From CAVPFA01 sp963703655 (lineage in GTDB: Bacteria > Actinomycetota > Acidimicrobiia > Acidimicrobiales > Bog-793): a stretch of 64,000 bases of DNA. A model generated the notes under the pieces. It had not been told where the DNA came from and did not search any database. It saw nothing but the letters and a program-made list of their open reading frames with translations. A program made the position numbers and the translations under genes. Below, in pieces: positions 9,234 to 15,897 of the stretch. Location of the stretch: contig CAVPFA010000004.1 of assembly GCA_963703655.1 (NCBI GenBank), forward strand, positions 682,001 through 746,000, written 5' to 3'. Every line of letters starts with the position of its first letter. Within the stretch, counting starts at the first letter, position 1.

Positions 9234-11366
9234 ATGCCTCACGATGCACCGCTCCCAGATCTGGGCGCACTCGACACCGAGGCAGTGCGGCCAGAGCTGG
9301 CCGAGCTCGACGTGCTGGCGGTCCCCGATCTCGTCGCGCTCATGACGATTGAATCGACGCGTGCCTCCGATGCTGTCGTGGCGGCCACTGCCCAGATCTC
9401 CGAGGCCGTCGCCGCGATCACATCTCGGCTCGCCGAGGGAGGGCGGCTCATCTACGTCGGGGCGGGGACCGCCGGCCGGCTCGGCGTGCTCGACGCGGCA
9501 GAGGCGGGACCGACTTTCGACGCCCCCGACGGCCTGATCGTCGCCGTTCTCGCAGGGGGCCGTGAAGCGGTCGTGCGGCCGGCGGAAGGAGCCGAGGACG
9601 ACGCTGAGGGCGCCGTCGCCGAGCTCCGGGCGCTTCACTGCTCGCCTCGAGACTGCGTCGTCGGGATCTCGGCGAGCGGCCAGACGCCGTTCGTCCTCGG
9701 CGCAATGGGCTTCGCGAGAGCCGCCGGCGCGCTCACCGTCGGGATCGTCAGCAACCGCGCTTCTGCGATCGCGGCTGCCGCTGAGCTCGCGATCGAGCTG
9801 CTGGTCGGCGGAGAGGTGATCGCAGGTTCGACGCGGATGAACGCCGGCACCGCGCAGAAGATCACGCTGAACATCGTCTCGACCGCCGTCATGATCCAGC
9901 TCGGCAAGACCTACGGGAACCTGATGGTCGACGTCCGCCCAACCAACGAAAAGCTGCGAGATCGGGCCACCCGGATCGTGGCCGCGGTGGCGAAAGTTTC
10001 GCCTGAGCGCGCCAGGGAGGCCCTCGAGATGTGCGGGTGGCGAACCAAGCCCGCTTGCATCGTGGCCGCGTCGTCTCTCAGCGCCGAGGAGGCGGCTGAG
10101 CTCCTCGAGGCCAGCGGCGGCCGGCTGCGTGCCGCCCTCGAGGCGGCCAAGCTCGTCGAGACGGCCGAGCTCCCGGAAGCCGGCGGCGGCCGGCTGCGTG
10201 CCGCGCTCGAGGCGGCCCACGTTGGCCGGGCTACAACTGCCGGCCGGGCCGGCTCGCGCTCGGGGAATCAGCGCCGGCTCGGCGTCGCCGCGTTCCTCTA
10301 CCACGGCCGGCTCGTGCCCGGCGACGTGGCGGTCGCCGACGGCAGGGTGGTCGCGCTCGGTCTCGAGCCGGCCAGCCGCCGGATAGCTGTTCCTGGGCTA
10401 GTGGACCTGCAGGTGAACGGCTACGGAGGACTCGATGTGCTCGGCTCATCGGTCGAGGACCTTGCGACACTCGGCAAGGCGCTCGCCCGCGACGGGGTGC
10501 TCGCCTACCAACCGACGCTCATCAGCAGTGAGGCCGGCCGCACGAGAGCCGCCGAAGAGCGAATCGCCGAGCTCGCCGCGCGAGAGCCCGACGGCGCCCG
10601 CATCCTCGGCATCCACCTCGAGGGCCCGTTTCTCTCGCTCCTTCGGGCCGGGACGCACCCGCCGGAGCGCCTCGCCCAACCGGACCTCGCCCTCTTGATC
10701 TCACTGCTCAACGCCGGCCCGGTCACGATGGTGACCCTCGCCCCTGAGCTGCCTCGAGCGCTCGAGCTCGTCGCGGAGTGCCGCCGGCACGGGGTCGTCG
10801 TCTCGTTCGGACACAGCGACGCCGATGCGGAGGAGGCACGTCGCGGCTTCGAGGCAGGTGGTCAAGCGGTGACCCACGTCTTCAACGCCATGTCTCCGGT
10901 GTCGGCCCGCGCGCCCGGCTTGGCAGCGGCCGCTCTCGCGGACCCGCGGGTGACCGTCCAGGTAATCGCCGACGGGGTCCACGTCTCGGACGAGGTTCTC
11001 CGACTGGTGCTCGCCGCCGCGCCGAGCCGCTGGAGTCTCGTCAGTGACGCCACGGCCGCCTCGGGTGCGGGCGACGGGGAACTTGTCGTGGGGGAGGTGA
11101 GCGCAGTCTCGCTCGGTGGAGTGGTCAGGCGGCGGGACGGAACGATCGCCGGCTCGGCCGCGACGCTTCTCGACGGCGTCCGCCACGTCGCCGCCCTCGG
11201 TGCGCCGCTCGGCGAGGTTCTCTCCGCAGCGTGCGAGCGTCCGGCGCGCCTCCTCGGGCGCGACGACGTCGGGCGAATCGGCCTCGGCGCCCGCGCGGAC
11301 CTGGTCGTGCTAACCGACGACCTCGAGGTCGACGAGGTGCTTCTCGAAGGCCGATCGATGATCTAG
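9234..11366 (+). CDS. Fusion of MurNAc-6-phosphate etherase (MurQ) and GlcNAc-6-phosphate deacetylase (NagA)
   Basis: 710 aa bifunctional cytoplasmic enzyme. Residues about 1-305 are MurQ: SIS fold with GAGTAGRLGVLDAAEAGPTF (first catalytic Glu region), AEGAEDD (second Glu), SASGQTPFV, GSTRMNAGTAQK and DVRPTNEKL. Residues about 345-710 are NagA: PGLVDLQVNGYGG, GIHLEGPF, SFGHSDA, THVFNAMSP, IADGVHV, LVSDA and GSAATLLDGVRH. The linker contains a tandem copy of the last MurQ helix (GGRLRAALEAA twice, 23 residues apart). The enzymes are consecutive: MurNAc-6-P to GlcNAc-6-P plus lactate, then GlcN-6-P plus acetate. ATG 9234 is preceded by AAGGGG; a GTG at 9171, overlapping the upstream stop, would add 21 residues. 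No start codon or stop separates the halves. Confidence 0.93.
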   Translation: MPHDAPLPDLGALDTEAVRPELAELDVLAVPDLVALMTIESTRASDAVVAATAQISEAVAAITSRLAEGGRLIYVGAGTAGRLGVLDAAEAGPTFDAPDGLIVAVLAGGREAVVRPAEGAEDDAEGAVAELRALHCSPRDCVVGISASGQTPFVLGAMGFARAAGALTVGIVSNRASAIAAAAELAIELLVGGEVIAGSTRMNAGTAQKITLNIVSTAVMIQLGKTYGNLMVDVRPTNEKLRDRATRIVAAVAKVSPERAREALEMCGWRTKPACIVAASSLSAEEAAELLEASGGRLRAALEAAKLVETAELPEAGGGRLRAALEAAHVGRATTAGRAGSRSGNQRRLGVAAFLYHGRLVPGDVAVADGRVVALGLEPASRRIAVPGLVDLQVNGYGGLDVLGSSVEDLATLGKALARDGVLAYQPTLISSEAGRTRAAEERIAELAAREPDGARILGIHLEGPFLSLLRAGTHPPERLAQPDLALLISLLNAGPVTMVTLAPELPRALELVAECRRHGVVVSFGHSDADAEEARRGFEAGGQAVTHVFNAMSPVSARAPGLAAAALADPRVTVQVIADGVHVSDEVLRLVLAAAPSRWSLVSDATAASGAGDGELVVGEVSAVSLGGVVRRRDGTIAGSAATLLDGVRHVAALGAPLGEVLSAACERPARLLGRDDVGRIGLGARADLVVLTDDLEVDEVLLEGRSMI
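10116..10217 (+). repeat. In-frame tandem duplication in the MurQ-NagA linker
   Basis: A 33-base unit coding for GGRLRAALEAA occurs at 10116-10148 and again at 10185-10217, 69 bases (23 codons) apart, with one base different. It copies the C-terminal helix of MurQ and creates most of the linker to NagA. Confidence 0.8.
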
Positions 11367-11381
11367 GCCGCCGTTAGGTGC

Positions 11382-11411
11382 TTGACACCTCCGGGCCGCC
11401 GCTCATATCGT
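11382..11411 (+). promoter_or_regulatory. Candidate promoter of the second anmK operon
   Basis: TTGACA at 11382-11387 and TATCGT at 11406-11411 with an 18-base spacer, starting 16 bases after the murQ-nagA stop. It gives the downstream anmK-SIS-dehydrogenase-hydrolase genes their own start of transcription. Confidence 0.5.
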
Positions 11412-11414
11412 CGG

Positions 11415-11436
11415 CTGTCCGGACGTCAGGATATCC
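11415..11436 (+). promoter_or_regulatory. Candidate operator downstream of the -10 box
   Basis: Imperfect palindrome CTGTC-CGGAC-GTCAG (11415-11429) with the same arm-5-arm layout as 7465-7479, sharing CCGGACGTC with it, directly followed by the perfect palindrome GGATATCC (11429-11436). It lies at the expected transcription start, a position suited to repression by the GntR protein at 1-717. Confidence 0.4.
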
Positions 11437-11456
11437 ATAACTGTCAGGAGTCGGTC

Positions 11457-12698
11457 ATGACAACCGAACCCGCTTCTGGGCGTGGTCGCGGTCACGACCG
11501 CCTCCTCGTGGGCCTGATGGCAGGTAACTCGCTCGACGGGATCAGCGCTGCGCTGGTGGCGACGCGCGGCGTGGGGCTCGACCGGACGGTGACGGTGCCC
11601 GCCCACCTCAACTACCCCGTCGCTCGGGAGATGCGCGAGAGGCTCTTCGGCCTCCACCTCCCGAACAGGTTCCGCGCCGACGAGCTGATGGCCGCGCACA
11701 CCGAGTTCGGTGAGCAGCTCGCGCTCGCGGCCAAGGCGGTCATCGAGGTCGGCGGCGTTCAGGCCGACGAGGTGTCTGTGATCGGCGTGCAGGCCGCGAA
11801 CCTCATCCACGCCATAGCGGGGAGCCAAGGCGAGCCGACCAATGGCCACATGGAGGTCGGCGAGCTGGCGGTCGTCGCGGAGCGGACCGGTTGCGTGGTC
11901 GTCGGTGACCTGCGCCCGAGCGACATCGCGCTCGGCGGCGAAGGAGCGCCGCTCGCCTCGTTTCTGGACTTCATCTTGTTCGCGCGGCTCGACGATCGCT
12001 CGCGCGCCATCCAGAACCTCGGCGCCATCGCGAACGTGACGTTCCTGCCTCGTGACTGCGCCCCCGAGGACGTGATCTCATTCGACTGCGGACCGGGCAA
12101 CATGGTCATCGACAGGCTCGTCGCCCGCCTCACGCAAGGTCGCCAGACCTTCGACGCGGACGGCGAGCGCGCCGCCCGTGGTGAGGTCAGCGCCGAGCTC
12201 CTGGCGGACCTCCTCACTCATCCGTACCTGAAGCGGGTTCCGCCGAAGACCTCACGCGGGCCGGAGGACTTCGGAGAGGACTTCGTCGGGCAGCTGATCA
12301 ACTCGGCCGCGGCCCTCGGGCTGAGCGAGGACTCGATGATCTCCACCGCGACGCAATTCACCGTCGAGTGCGTCGCCGACCAGTACGAGCGTTACCTTCC
12401 GCAGTTGCCCGACGAGATCGTGCTCGCCGGCGGCGGAGCGCACAACCTCGAGATCCGCCGGCGTCTGCGCGAGAGGCTGCCTGCGTGCGAACTCCGGCTG
12501 CATGACGAGTTCGGCGTGCCGGGCGACGCGCGGGAGGCGACGGCGTGGGCCGTCCTCGCCGATGAGACCGTCCACGGCAACCCGGGCACGCTTCCCAGGG
12601 TGACCGGGGCGTCGGGCAACGCCGTCCTGGGCAAGATCCTCCTGCCCTCCGGTTATGCCCACAGATTCCACCTCGAGCTCGACCGGGCCGGGACCTAG
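11457..12698 (+). CDS. Second anhydro-N-acetylmuramic acid kinase-like protein (divergent AnmK paralogue)
   Basis: 413 aa, AnmK fold. Motifs: GLMAGNSLDGISAAL (canonical GLMSGTSLDGIDAAL, so Ser-Gly-Thr is changed to Ala-Gly-Asn), LRPSDIALGGEGAPL, FDCGPGNMVIDRL (glycine loop intact) and LAGGGAHN. The ATG at 11457 follows AGGAG at a good distance; an in-frame upstream extension to 11382 would overlap the promoter. It differs strongly from the copy at 2685-3875, so this is not a recent duplication. It may act on anhMurNAc or on a related anhydro-sugar; the changed phosphate-binding Thr makes substrate or activity uncertain. Followed one base later by the SIS gene. Confidence 0.85.
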   Translation: MTTEPASGRGRGHDRLLVGLMAGNSLDGISAALVATRGVGLDRTVTVPAHLNYPVAREMRERLFGLHLPNRFRADELMAAHTEFGEQLALAAKAVIEVGGVQADEVSVIGVQAANLIHAIAGSQGEPTNGHMEVGELAVVAERTGCVVVGDLRPSDIALGGEGAPLASFLDFILFARLDDRSRAIQNLGAIANVTFLPRDCAPEDVISFDCGPGNMVIDRLVARLTQGRQTFDADGERAARGEVSAELLADLLTHPYLKRVPPKTSRGPEDFGEDFVGQLINSAAALGLSEDSMISTATQFTVECVADQYERYLPQLPDEIVLAGGGAHNLEIRRRLRERLPACELRLHDEFGVPGDAREATAWAVLADETVHGNPGTLPRVTGASGNAVLGKILLPSGYAHRFHLELDRAGT

Positions 12699-12699
12699 C

Positions 12700-13458
12700 G
12701 TGACTTCGGACTCGTCGAAGGCCGTCGCAGGTGCCGCTCTTAGCTATCTCGAGCGCGTCGCCCAGCTCATCGTCGAGCTGATCGGCACTCAAGGAGCCGG
12801 CATCGCGGCCGCGGCCGAGCTGCTGACGGCGGCCGTCGAGAACGACGGCCTCATCCACGTCTTCGGTCCCGGCCACTCTCACGTCATCGCCGAAGAGGCC
12901 TTCAACCGCACAGGCGGGCTGGCCTGCATCAATCCCATCGTCGATCGCACCGGAGGGCGCGCCGAGCTCGTCGAAGGCTATGCGGCGGCGATCATCGAGG
13001 GTCACGAGCTCCGGCCGGGCGAGGCGATGTTGATCTCCTCGAACTCCGGCGTCAACCCTTTGCCCGTCGAGATGGCCCTGCTCGCCAAGCAACGAGGCCT
13101 TCCCGTCGTCGCCATCACTTCCCTCGAGTTCTCGCGCAGCCTCACGCCGCGCCATTCGAGCGGATCCCGGCTGTTCGAGATCGCAGACGTCGTGCTGGAC
13201 AACCATTGTCCCGCCGGCGACGCGCTCGTGGAGGTGCCCGGTGTGCGGGCCAGGGTCGGTCCGGGATCGTCCATTGCCTCGATGGCTTTGCTCAACGCGG
13301 TGATCACGGCGACGATCGAGCGCCTGAGCGAATTGGGCCGGGAGGTCCCCGTCCTTTTGAGCGAACGTCTTCCGGGAGAATTCGAGCACAACAACGAGCT
13401 GAAGCGCCGCTTCGCGAGCCGAGTCCGCGCCCAGTTCACCGCGATGCTCTTCTACTGA
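12700..13458 (+). CDS. SIS-domain sugar-phosphate binding protein (UPF0309-like)
   Basis: 252 aa single SIS domain: HVFGPGHSHVIAEEAF, SSNSGVNPLPVEMALLAK (sugar-phosphate Ser/Thr loop) and VPVVAITS-like strand, ending with a conserved helical tail (EFEHNNELKRRF). GTG start at 12700, one base after the anmK stop. SIS domains bind phosphosugars and serve as isomerases, deaminases or regulators; there is no helix-turn-helix, so an enzyme is likely. No NagB-type GlcN-6-P deaminase is present in the locus, so this protein is a candidate for isomerising or deaminating the amino-sugar phosphate produced upstream. That is inference only. Confidence 0.8.
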   Translation: MTSDSSKAVAGAALSYLERVAQLIVELIGTQGAGIAAAAELLTAAVENDGLIHVFGPGHSHVIAEEAFNRTGGLACINPIVDRTGGRAELVEGYAAAIIEGHELRPGEAMLISSNSGVNPLPVEMALLAKQRGLPVVAITSLEFSRSLTPRHSSGSRLFEIADVVLDNHCPAGDALVEVPGVRARVGPGSSIASMALLNAVITATIERLSELGREVPVLLSERLPGEFEHNNELKRRFASRVRAQFTAMLFY

Positions 13459-13529
13459 ATGCGGCCCCGATCTCGCCCGTCGCCATGAGAGAGCACACGA
13501 CCTCACCGCCAGAACCGAGGTAATTGCCT

Positions 13530-14471
13530 ATGTCGGAGCGGCTGCAGTTCATCGGGACTACCACCTCGGGATCGGGCATCATGTCCATCTTCCCCCGCTG
13601 GGCCGAAGCGCTCGGGATCGATGCCGAGATCCAGGGGGTCGATCTTCCCCTGCACGCCGGTCAAGGCGCGTACAGGCGGGCGGTCATCGCTATCCGCTCC
13701 GCCCCGCAGGTCCGAGGTGCGCTAGTCACCTCCCACAAGGTGGACATGTACGAGGCTGCCTCCGATCTGTTCGACGAGATCGATCCCGACGCGAGAAGCA
13801 CGAGGGAGGTCTCGTGCGTCGCGAAGCGGGGCTCACGGCTCATCGCTTTCGCCAAGGATCCCTTCGTCTCCCGCCAGGCGCTCGACGCGATGCTGGGCGC
13901 TGACTACTGGCGGGGAGCCACTCGCGAGGTGCTGTGCTTTGGAGCAGGAGGAGCCGGAACCGCGATCACGGTCGCACTGAACAAGGCTCGCGCCCGACCC
14001 TCTCGCATCGTGGTGACCGACACCGATCCCACTCGCCTCGAGCACCTGCGATCGGTGCACGAGGCGATGGAGATCACCGGCGGGGTGGAGTACAGGTCCG
14101 TTTCCTCGGTCGCGGACTCGGACGCGCTCTTGGAGTCGTTCTCGGGCGATTCGCTCGTCGTGAACGCCACCGGGCTTGGTAAGGACCTTGCCGGCTCACC
14201 GGTGAGCGACCGGGCCCTCTTCCCCGCCGGCGCAGTCGTCTGGGAGCTCAACTACCGGGGCACGTTGGAGTTCTTGCAGCAGGCGGCCCGACAGGCCGGT
14301 TCCGGCCAGCTCGTCGTGCACGACGGATGGGAGTACTTCCTCTTCGCATGGAAGGCCGTGATCGAGGAGGTCTTCCGCCTCACGATCAGCCCCCAGCAGT
14401 TCGCGCGCCTGGTCGGCCTCGCCGAACCCCTCCGGCCAGCGTCTGTGGCCTGGACCACCGGTCTTCGGTGA
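13530..14471 (+). CDS. Shikimate dehydrogenase-like NAD(P)-dependent oxidoreductase
   Basis: 313 aa with AroE architecture. The N-terminal substrate domain keeps the catalytic Lys (VTSHKVDMYE; canonical VTxPHK), the position of the catalytic Asp is AFAKDPF (usual TDxxG), and the Rossmann loop is CFGAGGAGTAITVAL. It is 40 residues longer than typical AroE and lies between a SIS protein and a phosphotriesterase-like hydrolase in a cell-wall sugar operon, so true shikimate dehydrogenase is unlikely; an oxidoreductase for a sugar or hydroxy-acid derivative is more plausible. ATG at 13530 with GAGG upstream; TTG at 13524 is an alternative. The stop overlaps the next start (GTGA). Confidence 0.78.
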   Translation: MSERLQFIGTTTSGSGIMSIFPRWAEALGIDAEIQGVDLPLHAGQGAYRRAVIAIRSAPQVRGALVTSHKVDMYEAASDLFDEIDPDARSTREVSCVAKRGSRLIAFAKDPFVSRQALDAMLGADYWRGATREVLCFGAGGAGTAITVALNKARARPSRIVVTDTDPTRLEHLRSVHEAMEITGGVEYRSVSSVADSDALLESFSGDSLVVNATGLGKDLAGSPVSDRALFPAGAVVWELNYRGTLEFLQQAARQAGSGQLVVHDGWEYFLFAWKAVIEEVFRLTISPQQFARLVGLAEPLRPASVAWTTGLR

Positions 14472-15529
14472 TCGCAACCGTCCTCGGACTCGTTGCGGAC
14501 CTGCCGCCGGGCGCCGTCGACGCTCACGGGCACGTCTGGATCGACCCGGTCGAGGGTTCCGACCCGACCCGGACCTTCGTCCTCGACAACGAAAGGAGGA
14601 TCTCGAGCGAGCTCGAGGCCTTCTCGTCTGCTGGTGGGGCTGCGGTCATCGACTGCCAACCACCCAATGCAGGGCGCAATCTCGGCCGTCTGGCGGCGAT
14701 CTCACGGACGTCGGGGGTGGCGATCGTCGCTTCGACCGGCTTTCATCTCCGTCAGTACTACGGGTCGGACCAGGCGACGTGGCAACTGCCGGAGTCCGAG
14801 GCCGCAAGCCTGTTCGAGCGCGACTTGACCGGCGCCGGCGAATCGAACGGCGCCGGCGAATCAGGCATCCGGGCGGGGATCTTGAAGGCGGCCCATCCCG
14901 GCACGGTCGACGATGTCGGCTTCCGGCGCCTGATTGCTGCGACCTGCAGGGCCGCCCATGCGACCGGCGCAGCGATTCAGGTCCACACCGAGCGGGGCGA
15001 GGGTGTCGTGGCGTTGGCCGATGTCCTCGAGGGCGAGGGAACCGATCCCCACAGGGTGATCCTGAGCCACATGGACAAGCGACCGGATCTCGGGCTTCAC
15101 CTCGAGCTCGGTGCCCGCGGCTACCTGCTCGAGTACGACACCTTCCTGCGAGAGAAGTACCGGCCCGAGGAGAACGTCTGGCCGCTGCTTGACCGCGCGC
15201 TCGAGTCCGGTCTGGCGGGTTCGATTACATGTGGGCTCGACCTGGCGGATCCTGCCCTGTGGCTCTTCGCCGGCGGAGCTCATGGTATGCCCGGCCTCCT
15301 CACCGTCGTTCAGTCGCGCCTGCGTGGCCTGGGCGCGGACGAGGCAGCTCTGCAGGCGCTTCTTCGTGACAACATCTGCCGGCGGGTCTCTATCGGGACG
15401 GTCGAGGGAATCCGGAGCAAGCAAGCTCCTCCCGACATGACAGGCACAGCGAAGCGTTCCGTTCGGTCATCCGAAGGCGGGGTCGTGCAATCTGCCAGCA
15501 GTTCGCGTGACCGACATGCAGAGAAATGA
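14468..15529 (+). CDS. Phosphotriesterase-family metal hydrolase/lactonase
   Basis: 353 aa amidohydrolase-superfamily barrel of the phosphotriesterase-related group. Metal and catalytic residues are recognisable: DAHGHVW (HxH), AGILKAAHP (bridging carboxylated Lys), QVHTERG (His), ILSHMDK (His) and CGLDLADP (Asp). Relatives include lactonases and sugar-phosphate lactonases rather than true phosphotriesterases. GTG at 14468 overlaps the dehydrogenase stop, so the two are translationally coupled: oxidation to a lactone then hydrolysis would be a coherent pair. The last 40 residues are low-complexity and overlap the opposing gene at 15467 tail-to-tail by 63 bases. Confidence 0.82.
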   Translation: MIATVLGLVADLPPGAVDAHGHVWIDPVEGSDPTRTFVLDNERRISSELEAFSSAGGAAVIDCQPPNAGRNLGRLAAISRTSGVAIVASTGFHLRQYYGSDQATWQLPESEAASLFERDLTGAGESNGAGESGIRAGILKAAHPGTVDDVGFRRLIAATCRAAHATGAAIQVHTERGEGVVALADVLEGEGTDPHRVILSHMDKRPDLGLHLELGARGYLLEYDTFLREKYRPEENVWPLLDRALESGLAGSITCGLDLADPALWLFAGGAHGMPGLLTVVQSRLRGLGADEAALQALLRDNICRRVSIGTVEGIRSKQAPPDMTGTAKRSVRSSEGGVVQSASSSRDRHAEK

Positions 15530-15889
15530 CAGCAGGAGGGCAACCGGACCCATTACGAAGCGCTCCCATCTGCTCGAGGAAGCGAAGTTCCCGAGAGCAC
15601 TCAGAGCCATCGCCGCGCTGAGCAGCCGAGTGCCCGAGCGACTCACGCGAAGAGAGATGTGGGGAACCGGGTAACCGGCTGTACGCAGCACGACGAGCGC
15701 TCCGAGCATCAGAGCCGCCGCTGACATGGCACTGCCAACCCGCAGACTTCGTGGCAACCTACGGTGCTTGCCGCCCCATGAGGCGCGGCCGAGTGGGGCG
15801 CCGAAAGCAAGCGCGACCTGGAAGGTGGCCACTACGAGCAAGCCGGCGGCGGCCGTAACAGCGAACCTTCGCAGCCTTATGTCGCTCAT
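15467..15889 (-). CDS. Small membrane protein, function unknown
   Basis: 140 aa, ATG at 15889 nine bases after the stop of the large cyclase gene, so cotranscribed. Four hydrophobic segments are visible (about residues 8-30, 50-72, 88-103 and 108-125), including LLVVATFQVALAFGAPLG and GPVALLLSFLCMSV. No recognised motif. A membrane partner of the cyclase/AAA protein is possible from position only. Confidence 0.65.
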   Translation of the reverse strand: MSDIRLRRFAVTAAAGLLVVATFQVALAFGAPLGRASWGGKHRRLPRSLRVGSAMSAAALMLGALVVLRTAGYPVPHISLRVSRSGTRLLSAAMALSALGNFASSSRWERFVMGPVALLLSFLCMSVTRTAGRLHDPAFG

Positions 15890-15897
15890 CACCGCGC

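Noticed and set aside
13530..14471. Calling the AroE-like protein a housekeeping shikimate dehydrogenase
   Set aside because: The catalytic Asp context and length differ, and the gene lies in a cell-wall sugar operon with no aromatic biosynthesis genes.
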